Made by a program: the position numbers and the translations under genes. Shown here one piece after another: positions 9,236 to 18,988 of a stretch of DNA of 64,000 nucleotides. The stretch is from Borrelia miyamotoi (GTDB taxonomy: Bacteria; Spirochaetota; Spirochaetia; Borreliales; Borreliaceae). Every line of letters begins with the position of its first letter. Positions within the stretch are counted from its first letter, which is position 1. The stretch is taken from NCBI RefSeq assembly GCF_019668505.1, contig NZ_AP024371.1, forward strand, positions 496,001-560,000, written 5' to 3'. A model generated the notes under the pieces. It made no database searches and was not told where the DNA came from. It saw only the letters and a program-made list of their open reading frames with translations.

Positions 9236-9550
9236 ATGATTAAGAGAAAGTTAAGACTTCAGCTTAAAAAAACTAGGTTTAAAGCTTCGAGGTCTAGACA
9301 TAAAAATAAGGTTTTTATTAAAAAAATGAAATCAAATAGAGAAATTCTTGCCAAAAGCGATATTAAAGTTGAGGTTCAACTTAAGAGGAGTCTTATTGGA
9401 AAATTGGATAGTAAGGTTAAGACATTGAAAGCTTTGGGATTAAAGAGAATAGGAGATAGGAAAATCCATATTTTAAATAAGTCTATTCAAGGCATGCTTA
9501 ATAGTGTAATTAGCATGATCTTGTTAAGTGAGGTAAAGAATAATGGTTAA
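9236..9550 (+). CDS. rpmD: 50S ribosomal protein L30 with long N-terminus
   Basis: The C-terminal 60 residues match L30: [33 protein letters not shown] and the final MLNSVISM. The product is 104 residues, against about 60 in most bacteria. The extra 43 N-terminal residues are highly basic ([22 protein letters not shown]) and carry the ATG at 9236, three bases after rpsE. No in-frame ATG with a Shine-Dalgarno gives a standard-length L30, so the extension seems real. The end overlaps rplO by 8 nt. Confidence 0.92.
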   Translation: MIKRKLRLQLKKTRFKASRSRHKNKVFIKKMKSNREILAKSDIKVEVQLKRSLIGKLDSKVKTLKALGLKRIGDRKIHILNKSIQGMLNSVISMILLSEVKNNG

Positions 9551-9980
9551 GCTAAAAAGGCCTTTAGGGGCTAATAAATCTCGAAAGATTGTTGGTAGAG
9601 GTCCAGGTTCTGGTCTTGGAAAGACTTCTGGTCGAGGCCAAAAAGGACAAAAAGCCAGAAATACTTCGCCAGGAGTTGGTTTTGAAGGTGGACAAACTCC
9701 TCTTTATAGGAGACTTCCAAGAAGAGGTTTTTCCAATCATGATTATAAAGTTAGGTATGAGATTGTGGGGCTTGGAGATATAGATAAAAAATTTGAGACC
9801 GGAGATTTAGTGAATTATAGTACTTTGTTAGAAAAAGGGCTTGTGAGTAAAAATAGAAAAAATATCAAAATTTTGGCTAATGGCGAGCTTACTAAGAAAG
9901 TTAGTTTTGAAGTTTCTCGTATTTCAAAGTCCGCTGAAGAATTTGTAACAAAAATTGGTTGCAGTATTAAATTGATTTAG
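9543..9980 (+). CDS. rplO: 50S ribosomal protein L15
   Basis: L15 is a late 50S assembly protein with an extended N-terminal tail. The glycine- and arginine-rich start is typical: [20 protein letters not shown], followed by [18 protein letters not shown]. The product has 145 residues. The ATG lies inside the rpmD end, so the two are likely translationally coupled. Confidence 0.97.
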   Translation: MVKLKRPLGANKSRKIVGRGPGSGLGKTSGRGQKGQKARNTSPGVGFEGGQTPLYRRLPRRGFSNHDYKVRYEIVGLGDIDKKFETGDLVNYSTLLEKGLVSKNRKNIKILANGELTKKVSFEVSRISKSAEEFVTKIGCSIKLI

Positions 9981-9992
9981 TATGGTAGTGAA

Positions 9993-11297
9993 ATGAAAGG
10001 GTTATTTTTTAGTTTATTTACAATTAGGGATTTAAGAGGTAAATTTTTATTTACTCTGTTTATTCTTTTTATTTTTAGGGTTGGCTCTTATTTGCCAATT
10101 CCTGGAATAGATCCTGTGGCTCTTAGAAGTTATTTTAAGTCTCAGTCAGATTTTTCAATTACGAATTATTTTGATTTTTTTTCAGGCGGTGCTTTTAGTA
10201 ATTTTTCCATATTTATGCTTAGTATAGGTCCTTATATTTCAGCATCAATTATTATTCAGCTTCTTGTTTACTCTTTCCCTTCTCTTAAAAAGATGCAAGA
10301 GGGAGAGCATGGAAAAAAGAAAATAAAAAAATATACTAAATATTTAACTATTGTTGCAGCAGTAGCTCAAGGATATGCTACGAGTCTTTATGCCAAAAGT
10401 ATTCCAGGCGCACTTAATATCCCTTTTTATAGATATATTTTTATTGCTATTTTAACCGTTACAACGGGTACTTTTATTCTTTTGTGGTTTGGTGAGCAAA
10501 TTAATCAGAAGGGAATTGGGAATGGTGTGTCTTTAATAATTTTTTCAGGTATAGTTGTTAGGCTTCAGGCGGCTTTGTTTAATTTGTTTCAAAGCATGCG
10601 AGATCCATCTCAAAATATTAATCCTGTATTTGTTATATTAGTTTTAAGTGTTTTTATTTTGGTTGTCATGTTAATTATATATGAATATAAGGCGCAAAGG
10701 CGTATTGCTATACATTATGCTAGAGCAACCACAAAAAATACAGTTAGTTCATATTTGCCAATTAAGCTTAATCCGTCAGGTGTTTTACCTGTTATTTTTG
10801 CATCAGTGCTTATTACTTTGCCTTTGCAAATTTTGAGTGGATTTGCAGGAGTTTCTGTTCTATCAAGACAAATTTTATCTTATTTAAGACCTAATGGATT
10901 TTATTATACATTATTAAATGTAGTCTTAATAATAGGATTTACATATTTTTATTCAAAAATACAATTAAGTCCAAAAGATATAAGTAATAATATTCGAAAA
11001 AATGGAGGAACTATTCCAGGTATAAAGGCAGATGAAATGGAAGGTTATTTAGATAGTATTATGAATAGAACGTTATTTTCAGGCTCTATTTTTTTATCTA
11101 TTATTGCAATTATTCCATTTTTAGTGCAAAATATTTTCAGATTTCCTTATGATGTCTCAAGGATTATGGGTAGTTCTTCTCTGCTTATTATGGTAGGAGT
11201 AGCTCTTGATACATTAATTCAGATTGATGCGTATTTAAAGACTCAAGGATTGTCTCGTAGAACTAGCAAGCAGTATGCTTTTTTGCAAAAAATTTAG
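9993..11297 (+). CDS. secY: Protein translocase subunit SecY
   Basis: SecY is the channel of the Sec translocon in the inner membrane. The product is 434 residues with about ten hydrophobic segments. The first begins FTLFILFIFRVGSYLPIPGID; FFSGGAFSNFSIFMLSIGPYISASII follows in the plug region. The cytosolic loops carry the basic YKAQRRIAIHYAR and PNGFYYTLLN. It starts MKGLFFSLFTIRDLRGK. It follows rplO by 12 nt, as in most bacteria, but the next gene is rpmJ rather than adk. Confidence 0.97.
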   Translation: MKGLFFSLFTIRDLRGKFLFTLFILFIFRVGSYLPIPGIDPVALRSYFKSQSDFSITNYFDFFSGGAFSNFSIFMLSIGPYISASIIIQLLVYSFPSLKKMQEGEHGKKKIKKYTKYLTIVAAVAQGYATSLYAKSIPGALNIPFYRYIFIAILTVTTGTFILLWFGEQINQKGIGNGVSLIIFSGIVVRLQAALFNLFQSMRDPSQNINPVFVILVLSVFILVVMLIIYEYKAQRRIAIHYARATTKNTVSSYLPIKLNPSGVLPVIFASVLITLPLQILSGFAGVSVLSRQILSYLRPNGFYYTLLNVVLIIGFTYFYSKIQLSPKDISNNIRKNGGTIPGIKADEMEGYLDSIMNRTLFSGSIFLSIIAIIPFLVQNIFRFPYDVSRIMGSSSLLIMVGVALDTLIQIDAYLKTQGLSRRTSKQYAFLQKI

Positions 11298-11306
11298 GAG
11301 TAATTT

Positions 11307-11420
11307 ATGAAAGTTAGGGCGAGCGTAAAGCCGATTTGTGAAAAATGCAAAGTGATAAAAAGAAAAGGTGTTGTAAGAATCATTTGTAATAATCTTAAGC
11401 ACAAACAAAGACAAAAGTAA
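11307..11420 (+). CDS. rpmJ: 50S ribosomal protein L36 (37 residues)
   Basis: This tiny gene encodes [19 protein letters not shown] and onward, 37 residues. The zinc ligands Cys11, Cys14, Cys27 and His32 are all present, so this is the zinc-binding L36 form. The ATG at 11307 follows TTTAGGAG, and the TAA is at 11418-11420. It lies nine bases after secY and nine before rpsM. Confidence 0.96.
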   Translation: MKVRASVKPICEKCKVIKRKGVVRIICNNLKHKQRQK

Positions 11421-11429
11421 GGGGAAAAA

Positions 11430-11807
11430 ATGGCTAGAATAGCAGGAATAGATTTGCCAAATAATAAGCAACTTCAGATAGCTCTTACGTCTATTTATGG
11501 CATAGGAAGGGCAAGAGCTTTAGAAATTTGTAAAAAGACAGGTATTTTGCCGGAGAGAAGGGCTAAAGATTTGGATAATGATGAGGTGAATAAGCTTAGA
11601 AAGATAATTGAGAATGATTATGTTATTGAGGGAAAGCTTAGAAGTGAGTTAGCTATGTCTATCAAGAGGCTTATGGATATTGCCTGTTATAGGGGGCTTA
11701 GACATAGGAAAGGTTTACCCTTAAGGGGACAGAGAACTAAAACTAATGCAAGAACTAGGAAGGGCAAGAGAAAAACTGTAGCTAATAAAAAAATGGCTAC
11801 TAAATAA
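11430..11807 (+). CDS. rpsM: 30S ribosomal protein S13
   Basis: S13 is a 30S head protein that bridges to L5 and contacts P-site tRNA. The product is 125 residues, starting [14 protein letters not shown]. It has the H2TH-type segment [16 protein letters not shown]. The basic C-terminal tail contains [20 protein letters not shown]. Confidence 0.97.
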   Translation: MARIAGIDLPNNKQLQIALTSIYGIGRARALEICKKTGILPERRAKDLDNDEVNKLRKIIENDYVIEGKLRSELAMSIKRLMDIACYRGLRHRKGLPLRGQRTKTNARTRKGKRKTVANKKMATK

Positions 11808-11838
11808 AGTTTGTTTTGCCTATTGAGGAGGGAGAAGG

Positions 11839-12228
11839 TTGAGTACAAAGGTGTCAACTAATAAAAAAAAGATAAAAAGAAGTATTGGGGAAGGAAATGT
11901 TTATATACAGGCTACTTTTAATAATACAATCGTAACTGTATCAGACATAAGAGGAAATACTTTGGCTTGGGCAAGTGCAGGTGGAATGGGATTTAAGGGT
12001 GCTAAAAAATCAACGCCTTATGCTGCTCAGATGACCACAGAAGCTGCTTTAGGTAAGGTTAAGGATTTTGGTATTAATTATGTTCATGTTTTTGTGAAAG
12101 GTCCGGGAATTGGTAGAGAGTCTGCTATACGAGCTGTTGGGTCAACGGGTATAATTGTAAAATCAATCTCAGACGTTACTCCAATACCGCATAATGGATG
12201 TAGACCTAAAAAAACTAGGCGAGTTTAG
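11839..12228 (+). CDS. rpsK: 30S ribosomal protein S11
   Basis: S11 lines the platform near the E site. The start is TTG 11839 behind GAGGAGGGAGAAGG. The product is 129 residues. Family segments include [38 protein letters not shown] and the terminal [15 protein letters not shown]. Confidence 0.97.
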   Translation: MSTKVSTNKKKIKRSIGEGNVYIQATFNNTIVTVSDIRGNTLAWASAGGMGFKGAKKSTPYAAQMTTEAALGKVKDFGINYVHVFVKGPGIGRESAIRAVGSTGIIVKSISDVTPIPHNGCRPKKTRRV

Positions 12229-12243
12229 TTAGAGGAGCTATTA

Positions 12244-13275
12244 ATGTCTTTAGGAAAGCTTTTGAAAGATTTTACTATACCTGATAGGATTGAGTTTTTA
12301 AGGGGAGAAGATAATGGCTCTTATGGAAAGTTTATAATATATCCTTTTGAGAAAGGTTTTGGTGTCACTATTGGAAATACTTTAAGACGAGTCTTGTTAT
12401 CTTCTATTGAAGGATATGCTGTTTCTGCTATGAGAATTCAGTCTAATCAAAGTGGATCTTTGAAGATTGTTTCAAGTGAATTTGATTTAATACCTGGTGT
12501 TGTAGAAGATACACTTGAAGTAATTGCTAATATTAAAAATATTAATTTAAAGTTAGATGAGGGAGTTAACAGTAAAACGATAAGTATTAATGTTAATGGT
12601 AAAGATACTAATGTTTTAAAGGCAGCCCATCTTGAAAGGGAGGGTGTTGAGGTTTTTAATAAAGATTTAGTTATTGCTACACTTTCAGGTGAAGCGAATT
12701 TAGATTTTGAATTTCAGGTCAACTATGGGAGAGGGTATATTTCTTCTGAACAAAATGCGAAATATTTAGAAGAAGTTAATACCATTGCGATTGATTCTAT
12801 ATTTTCTCCAATAGAAAAGGTGACGTATTTTATTGAAGATACTAGAGTGGGACAAAGGTCTGATTATGATAAGCTTGTTATGGAAATTTGGACAACAGGT
12901 GTAATTAGTGCTAAAGATGCCATTAAAAAGGCAGCTTCTGTAGTGAGGGAGTTTTTACTTCCATTAGTTAATTTTGAAGATAAAGTTGTTCATTCTGTTG
13001 AGGATTCTGAATTTGGAGATTCTGATATACTTAACATGAGTATTGAGAAATTAAATTTGTCTGTCAGATCTCTGAATTGTTTAACTAAGGAAAATGTTAA
13101 AACTTTAGGAGAACTTATTAGTAAAACTCCAGAGGAACTTTCAAAAGCAAGAAATTTTGGTAAAAAAAGTTTAGAAGAGATAGTTGAAAAACTTAATTCT
13201 TATGGATTATTTTTGGGAATGCCTAAGGCAGAAGCTCTAAAAATCTTGAATAAGAATGATAAAGTATCTAATTAG
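12244..13275 (+). CDS. rpoA: RNA polymerase alpha subunit
   Basis: Alpha dimerises to scaffold the RNA polymerase core. The N-terminal domain (residues 1-230) has the assembly motif [21 protein letters not shown] near residue 40. A linker rich in acidic residues follows. The C-terminal domain (residues 260-330) has the HhH-like [24 protein letters not shown] that contacts UP elements and regulators. The 343-residue length is normal. Confidence 0.98.
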   Translation: MSLGKLLKDFTIPDRIEFLRGEDNGSYGKFIIYPFEKGFGVTIGNTLRRVLLSSIEGYAVSAMRIQSNQSGSLKIVSSEFDLIPGVVEDTLEVIANIKNINLKLDEGVNSKTISINVNGKDTNVLKAAHLEREGVEVFNKDLVIATLSGEANLDFEFQVNYGRGYISSEQNAKYLEEVNTIAIDSIFSPIEKVTYFIEDTRVGQRSDYDKLVMEIWTTGVISAKDAIKKAASVVREFLLPLVNFEDKVVHSVEDSEFGDSDILNMSIEKLNLSVRSLNCLTKENVKTLGELISKTPEELSKARNFGKKSLEEIVEKLNSYGLFLGMPKAEALKILNKNDKVSN

Positions 13276-13291
13276 GAGAGAGCATTGTTAT

Positions 13292-13654
13292 ATGAAGACT
13301 AAGGTAGGATTTAATAGATTAGATAGAAAGTCAAGTCATAGAAAGGCACTTTTGAAAAATATGGTAATTTCTTTTTTAAGGCATGAAAAAATAATTTCTA
13401 CTAAGGCAAAATTGAGTGAAGTTAAGAGGTTTGCTGAAAAATTAATTACAAGAGCTAAAGTTGATAGTGTGCATAATAGGAGAGAAGTATCAAAATTTAT
13501 ACATGATAAATATGTCCTTAATAAATTATTTACTCAAATTTCTCCTCTCTTTAAGGAGAGAAAGGGTGGTTATACTAGGGTTATTAAGCTAGGACGAAGG
13601 TATGGAGATGCAGCTGAGATGGCGATTCTTGAACTAGTTGATAAAACCTTATAA
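13292..13654 (+). CDS. rplQ: 50S ribosomal protein L17
   Basis: L17 sits near the tunnel exit. The start is ATG 13292 ([20 protein letters not shown]). The frame is open upstream only across the rpoA end. AGGAGAGA precedes the ATG. The product is 120 residues, ending [18 protein letters not shown], the family pattern. This is the last gene of the ribosomal cluster. Confidence 0.97.
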   Translation: MKTKVGFNRLDRKSSHRKALLKNMVISFLRHEKIISTKAKLSEVKRFAEKLITRAKVDSVHNRREVSKFIHDKYVLNKLFTQISPLFKERKGGYTRVIKLGRRYGDAAEMAILELVDKTL

Positions 13655-13670
13655 GAAAAATAATAGTCTT

Positions 13671-13697
13671 ACATATTAAATATGTCCTTCTGAAGGA
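13671..13697 (+). other. Two adjoining small palindromes after rplQ
   Basis: ACATAT-TAA-ATATGT (13671-13685) is followed at once by TCCTTC-T-GAAGGA (13685-13697). They lie in the 82-nt gap between rplQ and rny. No T-run follows, so a simple terminator is doubtful. They could be an RNA processing site or protein site at the end of the ribosomal transcript. Confidence 0.35.
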
Positions 13698-13736
13698 TTT
13701 GTATTTAATTGGTTTAGTAGGATAGGGGGTAATTGT

Positions 13737-15278
13737 ATGTCATATATTACTTTTTCTTCTATTCTTGCTGGTATCCTAGGTGTTGTATTAGGTTTTGTAA
13801 TAAGAATTATTTTAGGTAGATTTTCTTTATTAAATTTAGATAAAAAACTGAAGAGAGTACAGGAAGAGGCAATCTTAGAGATAGAAAATGAAAGAAAGCG
13901 AATTATTTCACATACAAAAGCTCAAATGCTTAAAGATAAGAACCAGCAGGATAGGGAAATAAGAGAACGAAAAAATGAGGTTTTTAATTTAGAAAGAAGA
14001 TTATTACAAAGAGAAGAAACTTTAGATAAGAGAATATCAGCTCTTGACAAGCAGCAAAGTAGGATTGACTTTAAGCTTAAGGAGTTTGAGCAAAAAGAAA
14101 AAATAATACGAGATAAGGAATTATCTCTTGTTAAAAAATTGGAAAATATTTCAGGTCTTACTAAAGAAGAAGCAAGAAAGATTGTAATTGAAAGAATTGA
14201 AAATGAGTCTAAAAGAGACGCTCAAGTAATTATTAATAAAAGTGAGCAAGAGGCTCAGCTCTTAGCAGACAAGGTAGCAAAAGATATATTAGTTTCTACT
14301 ATGCAACGCATAGTAACTGAAGTTAGCTCTGAATTTACAGTTACTTCTGTTGAACTGCCTAATGATGAGATGAAAGGTAGAATTATCGGTAAAGAAGGGC
14401 GTAATATTAGGGTTCTTGAAACGTTAATAGGTGCAGATATTATCATTGATGACACTCCTGAAGCTGTAGTTATATCTTGTTTTGATCCAGTGAGAAAGGA
14501 AATAGCTAAAAGAACTCTTGAAAGGCTTATTGCTGACGGAAGAATTCACCCCGCAAGAATTGAAGAGGTCGTATATATTGTTACAAATGAGATTAATAGT
14601 ATCATTCTTGAGGAAGGCGAGAAAGCAGTATTTGATTTAAATATACATGGATTTGATAAAAGGCTTATTAGAGGACTTGGAAGACTTTACTTTAGAAGCA
14701 GTTATGGTCAAAATGTTCTGAGTCATTCAAAAGAAACAGCAATAATAGGGGAAATTTTAGCTAAAGAGATGAAATTAGATCCGGTTGTTGTAAAAAGAGC
14801 ATGTCTTTTGCATGATATTGGAAAGGGCATGGAGAGTATTTCTGAGAATAGTGAGGGACATGCTATTACAGGTGCTGAGCTTGCTCAGAGTTGTGGGGAG
14901 AGCGATATTGTTGTCAATGCTATTGCTGCGCATCATAATGAGATAAAGCCTGAAAGTTTTGAGGCTATTGTTGTTCAGATAGCTGATGCTATTTCTGCTT
15001 CGCGTCCTGGTGCAAGACGTGAAAGTTTGAACAATTATATAAGTAGGCTTAAGAGACTTGAAGAGATTGCGTATGGTTTTGAGGGTGTTCAGAAGTGTTA
15101 TGCAATTCAAGCAGGTCGTGAAGTTAGAATTATTGTTGACAATCTATTAATTAACGATGAGAAAGCTACTATGCTTGCAAGAGATATTGCAAAGAAAATA
15201 GAAATTGAGATGAGGTATCCTGGTAAAATAAAAGTTACTATTATTCGTGAGACCAGAGTTATTGAGTATGCAAGATAA
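13737..15278 (+). CDS. rny: Ribonuclease Y
   Basis: RNase Y is a membrane-anchored endoribonuclease that starts mRNA decay. The 513-residue protein has one N-terminal membrane helix (about residues 5-27) and a long charged coiled coil (30-190). A KH domain follows, with GRIIGKEGRNIRVLE near residue 212. The HD domain has LLHDIGKGM near residue 358 and AAHHNE downstream. The C-terminus matches the family (RETRVIEYAR). AGGATAGGGGG lies upstream. Its end overlaps the next gene by 11 nt. Confidence 0.97.
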   Translation: MSYITFSSILAGILGVVLGFVIRIILGRFSLLNLDKKLKRVQEEAILEIENERKRIISHTKAQMLKDKNQQDREIRERKNEVFNLERRLLQREETLDKRISALDKQQSRIDFKLKEFEQKEKIIRDKELSLVKKLENISGLTKEEARKIVIERIENESKRDAQVIINKSEQEAQLLADKVAKDILVSTMQRIVTEVSSEFTVTSVELPNDEMKGRIIGKEGRNIRVLETLIGADIIIDDTPEAVVISCFDPVRKEIAKRTLERLIADGRIHPARIEEVVYIVTNEINSIILEEGEKAVFDLNIHGFDKRLIRGLGRLYFRSSYGQNVLSHSKETAIIGEILAKEMKLDPVVVKRACLLHDIGKGMESISENSEGHAITGAELAQSCGESDIVVNAIAAHHNEIKPESFEAIVVQIADAISASRPGARRESLNNYISRLKRLEEIAYGFEGVQKCYAIQAGREVRIIVDNLLINDEKATMLARDIAKKIEIEMRYPGKIKVTIIRETRVIEYAR

Positions 15279-16059
15279 TAATTTTATTAAAGTTTTAATA
15301 ATAGGAGATATCATAGGTGATGGGGGACTAAAAAAGGTTTTTTTCAATCTTAAGGGCCTTAAAGAAAAGTATAATGTGGATCTTACAATTGTTAATGGAG
15401 AAAATTCATCAGGTGGTTTTGGAATTACTCCAGAGATAGCAGAAAATCTTTTTAGATCAGGTGTAAATGTTATTACTACAGGTAATCATGTTTATGCTGA
15501 GCATAGTATAAGAGAATATTTGACCAAGCAGAAATATGTTTTAAGACCAAATAATTTTTCAGATCTACTGGAAGGACATGGATATTGTATTTTGAATGTT
15601 AAAAATGAGAAAGTTGCTGTTATAAATGTTCAAGGATTTTTAGGAATGAATTTCATTGTTAAAAATCCTTTTGAAAATATAAAGAAAGTTGTGAACATGA
15701 TTAAAAGCAAGGTTAGAACTATTTTTGTTGATTTTCATGCTGAGAGTAATTATGAGAAAGAAAGTTTTGGATATTTTTTGAATGGATTGGTAACAGGAGT
15801 TGTTGGTACGCATACACATATAATGACTCAAGATGAGAGAATTTTAGATAAAGGTACTGCTTATATTAGCGATCTTGGGATGACTGGTAGTTTGAACTCT
15901 GTAATAGGCTTTAATCCTGAGATTTCTCTTAAAGGATTACTTGAACATGTATCTTTAAGAACAGAAACTGTTGAAGAGAATGTAATTATACAGGGAGTTG
16001 TTATTACTTCTCATTTAAAGACGGGGCGTGCTCTGAAAATTGAAAGAATACAGAAATAG
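15268..16059 (+). CDS. YmdB-family metallophosphoesterase
   Basis: This 263-residue protein belongs to the TIGR00282/YmdB family of metal-dependent phosphoesterases, some of which hydrolyse cyclic nucleotides. Metal-site motifs are LIIGDIIGDGG, VNGENSSGGFG, TTGNHVYA, VDFHAE and VGTHTHIMTQDE. ATG 15268 (MQDNNFIKVLII) lies inside the rny end. An in-frame GTG at 15247 would only add residues over rny. In many bacteria this gene also follows rny, which suggests a shared role in RNA turnover. Substrate is not known from sequence. Confidence 0.9.
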   Translation: MQDNNFIKVLIIGDIIGDGGLKKVFFNLKGLKEKYNVDLTIVNGENSSGGFGITPEIAENLFRSGVNVITTGNHVYAEHSIREYLTKQKYVLRPNNFSDLLEGHGYCILNVKNEKVAVINVQGFLGMNFIVKNPFENIKKVVNMIKSKVRTIFVDFHAESNYEKESFGYFLNGLVTGVVGTHTHIMTQDERILDKGTAYISDLGMTGSLNSVIGFNPEISLKGLLEHVSLRTETVEENVIIQGVVITSHLKTGRALKIERIQK

Positions 16060-16831
16060 TTTATTAAATATGCTTTGCAAAAGCTATCCCAATTTGACAA
16101 GAAAAGAATTGACAGTTCTAATTTTAACTGGCAGGGTATATGTTAATTCTCATAAAGAAAGAAATCCTAAAGTTTTGCTATTAAGAAATAGTGAAATAAA
16201 GTTAGTGGAAAGCGAATCCAAACAATTTGTTTCAAGAGGAGGAAATAAACTTTTTGAATCCTTAGAAATATTTAAAATTATGATTAAAGATAAAATTTGT
16301 ATTGATGTTGGTGCTTCAACAGGTGGTTTTACAGATTGTCTTTTGCAAAATGGTGCAAAATTGGTTTATGCAGTTGATGTTGGGTTTAATCAACTTGCTT
16401 ATAAACTAAGAGTTGACTCGAGGGTTAGGGTTTTTGAAAAGACTAATATTTTTGATATCAAACAATTTGATATACAGCCTGATTTAGCCGTTATTGATGT
16501 TGCTTTTAGATCTGTAGTGAGTATATGTGCAGATTTGATTGATAAACTTTCTAATAAATTTATTATTGCTCTTATTAAACCTCAGTTTGAACTTAAAGGA
16601 TTAGATTTAGATATAAGGAATTTTAATGGGATAGTTGAAAATAAATATTTAAGTAAAATTTTAGATAAGATAATTAGAAAATTTTATGATAACAATCTAC
16701 AAGTTAAAGATATATTAAAGCTCAAAACCAAAGGACGTAAGGGAAATCAAGAATTTATGTTTTTGATTGTTAAAGATAGTTCGGTAAGTCTTGATCAATC
16801 TCTTGTACTTCTTAAAGATATTAATTTTTAA
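16040..16831 (+). CDS. tlyA: TlyA-family rRNA 2'-O-methyltransferase
   Basis: TlyA proteins, often called hemolysins, methylate ribose in rRNA. An S4 RNA-binding domain covers residues 5-65 (RKELTVLILTGRVYVN). An FtsJ-like methyltransferase follows, with SAM motif IDVGASTGGFTDCLL near residue 92. The catalytic tetrad seems present: Lys in SRGGNKL, Asp in VIDVAFRS, Lys in ALIKPQFEL and Glu in GNQEFMF. The TTG at 16040 overlaps the previous gene and keeps the full S4 domain; ATG 16070 would cut into it. The 3' end overlaps the opposing gene by 4 nt. Confidence 0.88.
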   Translation: MKEYRNSLLNMLCKSYPNLTRKELTVLILTGRVYVNSHKERNPKVLLLRNSEIKLVESESKQFVSRGGNKLFESLEIFKIMIKDKICIDVGASTGGFTDCLLQNGAKLVYAVDVGFNQLAYKLRVDSRVRVFEKTNIFDIKQFDIQPDLAVIDVAFRSVVSICADLIDKLSNKFIIALIKPQFELKGLDLDIRNFNGIVENKYLSKILDKIIRKFYDNNLQVKDILKLKTKGRKGNQEFMFLIVKDSSVSLDQSLVLLKDINF

Positions 16832-17586
16832 TATCTTTTGAATTGTTTGTTATCTAGAATTCCTGAGAAGTTTAAATTTAGATCTCCAAGTATTATTGGA
16901 TTATCTTCAATTTTTAAAGTTATTCCGTTAATACCTTGAATTTCAAGGCATGTTAAAATAATTTGTTTTACCTGATTTATTGTTCCTTCTATTCCAAAGC
17001 TGTTTTCGTAAAATTCTTTAGATAAATTGATGTGAGCAATTCCATTATTTATACTTAAATTTAATATTTTTGTATTAATAGGAATTAAACTTAAGAAATT
17101 ATTTTTAAGTTCATATTCATTGGGACCGTTAATTAGTGCTTTTAGTGTTTCTTCAAGAATGTTTTTGTCATATTGAATATTTCTTTTAATACCTTGCTTT
17201 AGAAAATGTCCCTCAGAAGTAACTTTGATAAAATATAGCTTGACTGTTTTTTTATTTTTGAAGTGTTTTTGTTTTTGATATTTCAGTTCTTCTTCAATTT
17301 TTTGTATTTCAGGTGGCTTGATTAAAAATTTTTCGTTATTTAGTGTTTTAATGGTTTCACTATTTGTAGTATCCAATTTTGCCTCTATTTTGTTAGGTTT
17401 TGATTGGATGAATTCAAAACTTTCATTATTGTTAATTTGTTCTTTGAATATATTTTTAAATATTGAATTTTTAATTATTAGTAATAAGCATAATCCTGTT
17501 AGAAAAATAGCAAATAATATTAAAAATACATCTACTTGATTAATATTACTTTTTTTGCGTCTACTGTTTCTTTTTTTTCTTATCAA
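16828..17586 (-). CDS. Membrane-anchored GerMN-domain protein
   Basis: The 252-residue product has a basic start (MIRKKRNSRRKKSN) and one membrane helix at about residues 18-42. A charged linker follows, then a GerMN-like domain from about residue 115. That domain shows [53 protein letters not shown] in short blocks, and VKQIILTCLEIQGINGI. GerMN domains occur in spore and cell-surface proteins; the function here is unknown. It is transcribed divergently from der and converges on tlyA. Confidence 0.75.
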   Translation of the reverse strand: MIRKKRNSRRKKSNINQVDVFLILFAIFLTGLCLLLIIKNSIFKNIFKEQINNNESFEFIQSKPNKIEAKLDTTNSETIKTLNNEKFLIKPPEIQKIEEELKYQKQKHFKNKKTVKLYFIKVTSEGHFLKQGIKRNIQYDKNILEETLKALINGPNEYELKNNFLSLIPINTKILNLSINNGIAHINLSKEFYENSFGIEGTINQVKQIILTCLEIQGINGITLKIEDNPIILGDLNLNFSGILDNKQFKRY

Positions 17587-17604
17587 TTGAATATCCGTTT
17601 ATAA

Positions 17605-17637
17605 TTGGCATAAAGCTATAACATTTGATATTATAAT
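17605..17637 (+). promoter_or_regulatory. Candidate promoter for der
   Basis: TATAAT (17632-17637) lies 36 nt before the TTG start in the 86-nt gap between divergent genes. The best -35-like match is TTGGCA (17605-17610), but its 21-nt spacing is too long. The -10 box is convincing, the -35 is not. Confidence 0.35.
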
Positions 17638-17672
17638 AGAGATACCTACATAAAGGAAGAGGCGGGTTAGCT

Positions 17673-18971
17673 TTGATTAGTTCTAAAGTTCAAGATTATA
17701 AAAGTGTTCTTATTGCTGGTAGGCCAAATGTTGGAAAATCTACTTTATTTAATAAGCTTTTAGGTATGAATAGAAGTATTACTGATGAGATTTATGGAGT
17801 TACTAGGGATTTAATAAAAGAGGTTTGTGTGGTAGATGCTTACAAGTTTTATTTGATTGATGCTGGTGGATTTACACTTTTAAAGGATGAACTTAGCAAG
17901 CTTGTGGTTAATAAAGTTATAGGCTTGCTTGATAGCATCGATTTGATTTTACTTGTTTTAGATGTAAATGAAATGTTATCAGAAGATTATGAACTTATTG
18001 AAAAATTAAGGAAATATAGTGCTAAGATAGTTTTGGTGTTAAATAAAATAGATAGTCAGCATAAGAAAGTTTTGGCTTATGAGTTTCAAAAATTAGGCTT
18101 TCAGCGAAGCTTTTTGGTTAGTGCAACTCACGGGAAAGGAATTGATAGTTTAAGGACTTTTTTAAAGAACTCAGTAGGTAACTTGATAAGTGATGATAAT
18201 AGTATTGATGTTAAAATTGGTATTATAGGAAAGCCAAATTCAGGTAAGTCTACTCTTATTAATTTTTTAGCAGGACATGAAGTTTCAATTGTTTCTCCTA
18301 TTGCTGGAACCACAAGAGATTTTATTAAATCAAAATTCCAAAGAAATGGTAAAACTTTTGAACTTATTGATACGGCTGGAATAAGACGGAGAGCAAGAGT
18401 AAATGCAGTTATTGAACATTATTCTGTAAGTAGAGCTTTAAGAGTTATTGATATGGTGGATATTGTCTTTTTATTAATTGATGTTAAAGAAGACTTAACA
18501 ACTCAAGATAAGAAAATAGCTCATTATGCAACTAAAAAGGGAAAAGGTATTATTATTGTGTTTACCAAGTGGGATCTGCTAGAGACAAAGAGAGGTTATT
18601 TTGAGGCTTTAAAGAATCGTGTTAAGTTCTTTTTTCCTGTTTTAAGCTTTTCTCCTATATTAAGGATATCTGTTCACAATGAAATGGGAATAGATAATAT
18701 TTTTAAAGAAGCAATTAAATTAAAAAAACAACTTGAATTTAAGACAAGTACTGCTGATTTGAATAAAATGTTAAGTTTATGGATTAAGGATTATCATTTA
18801 AGTGCTTCACATAAAGTGAAATATATAACTCAGGTTAGTGTTAATCCTGTTAAGTTTATTTTATTTACAAATAAGGTAACTAATTTCCCAAATTCTTACT
18901 ATAATTATTTAGTAAATAATATTCGTAAAATTGGTTATTACAATATCCCAATTTTAGTAGAACTAAGATAA
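17673..18971 (+). CDS. der: Ribosome-assembly GTPase Der (EngA)
   Basis: Der is a double GTPase that matures the 50S subunit. G domain 1 has GRPNVGKSTLFN near residue 16, the DAGG switch and NKID. G domain 2 has GKPNSGKSTLINFL near residue 187, DTAGIRRRARVN and FTKWD. A KH-like domain fills the C-terminus. The length of 432 residues is typical. Translation starts at TTG with GGAAGAGGCGGG upstream. Its SPIAGTTRD switch in the second domain is standard. Confidence 0.97.
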   Translation: MISSKVQDYKSVLIAGRPNVGKSTLFNKLLGMNRSITDEIYGVTRDLIKEVCVVDAYKFYLIDAGGFTLLKDELSKLVVNKVIGLLDSIDLILLVLDVNEMLSEDYELIEKLRKYSAKIVLVLNKIDSQHKKVLAYEFQKLGFQRSFLVSATHGKGIDSLRTFLKNSVGNLISDDNSIDVKIGIIGKPNSGKSTLINFLAGHEVSIVSPIAGTTRDFIKSKFQRNGKTFELIDTAGIRRRARVNAVIEHYSVSRALRVIDMVDIVFLLIDVKEDLTTQDKKIAHYATKKGKGIIIVFTKWDLLETKRGYFEALKNRVKFFFPVLSFSPILRISVHNEMGIDNIFKEAIKLKKQLEFKTSTADLNKMLSLWIKDYHLSASHKVKYITQVSVNPVKFILFTNKVTNFPNSYYNYLVNNIRKIGYYNIPILVELR

Positions 18972-18988
18972 AATACAAGAGACTTACA

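Noticed and set aside
17587..17672. A strong divergent promoter pair for der and the GerMN gene
   Set aside because: Only the der -10 is good; -35 boxes and the minus-strand elements are too weak to annotate as a pair.
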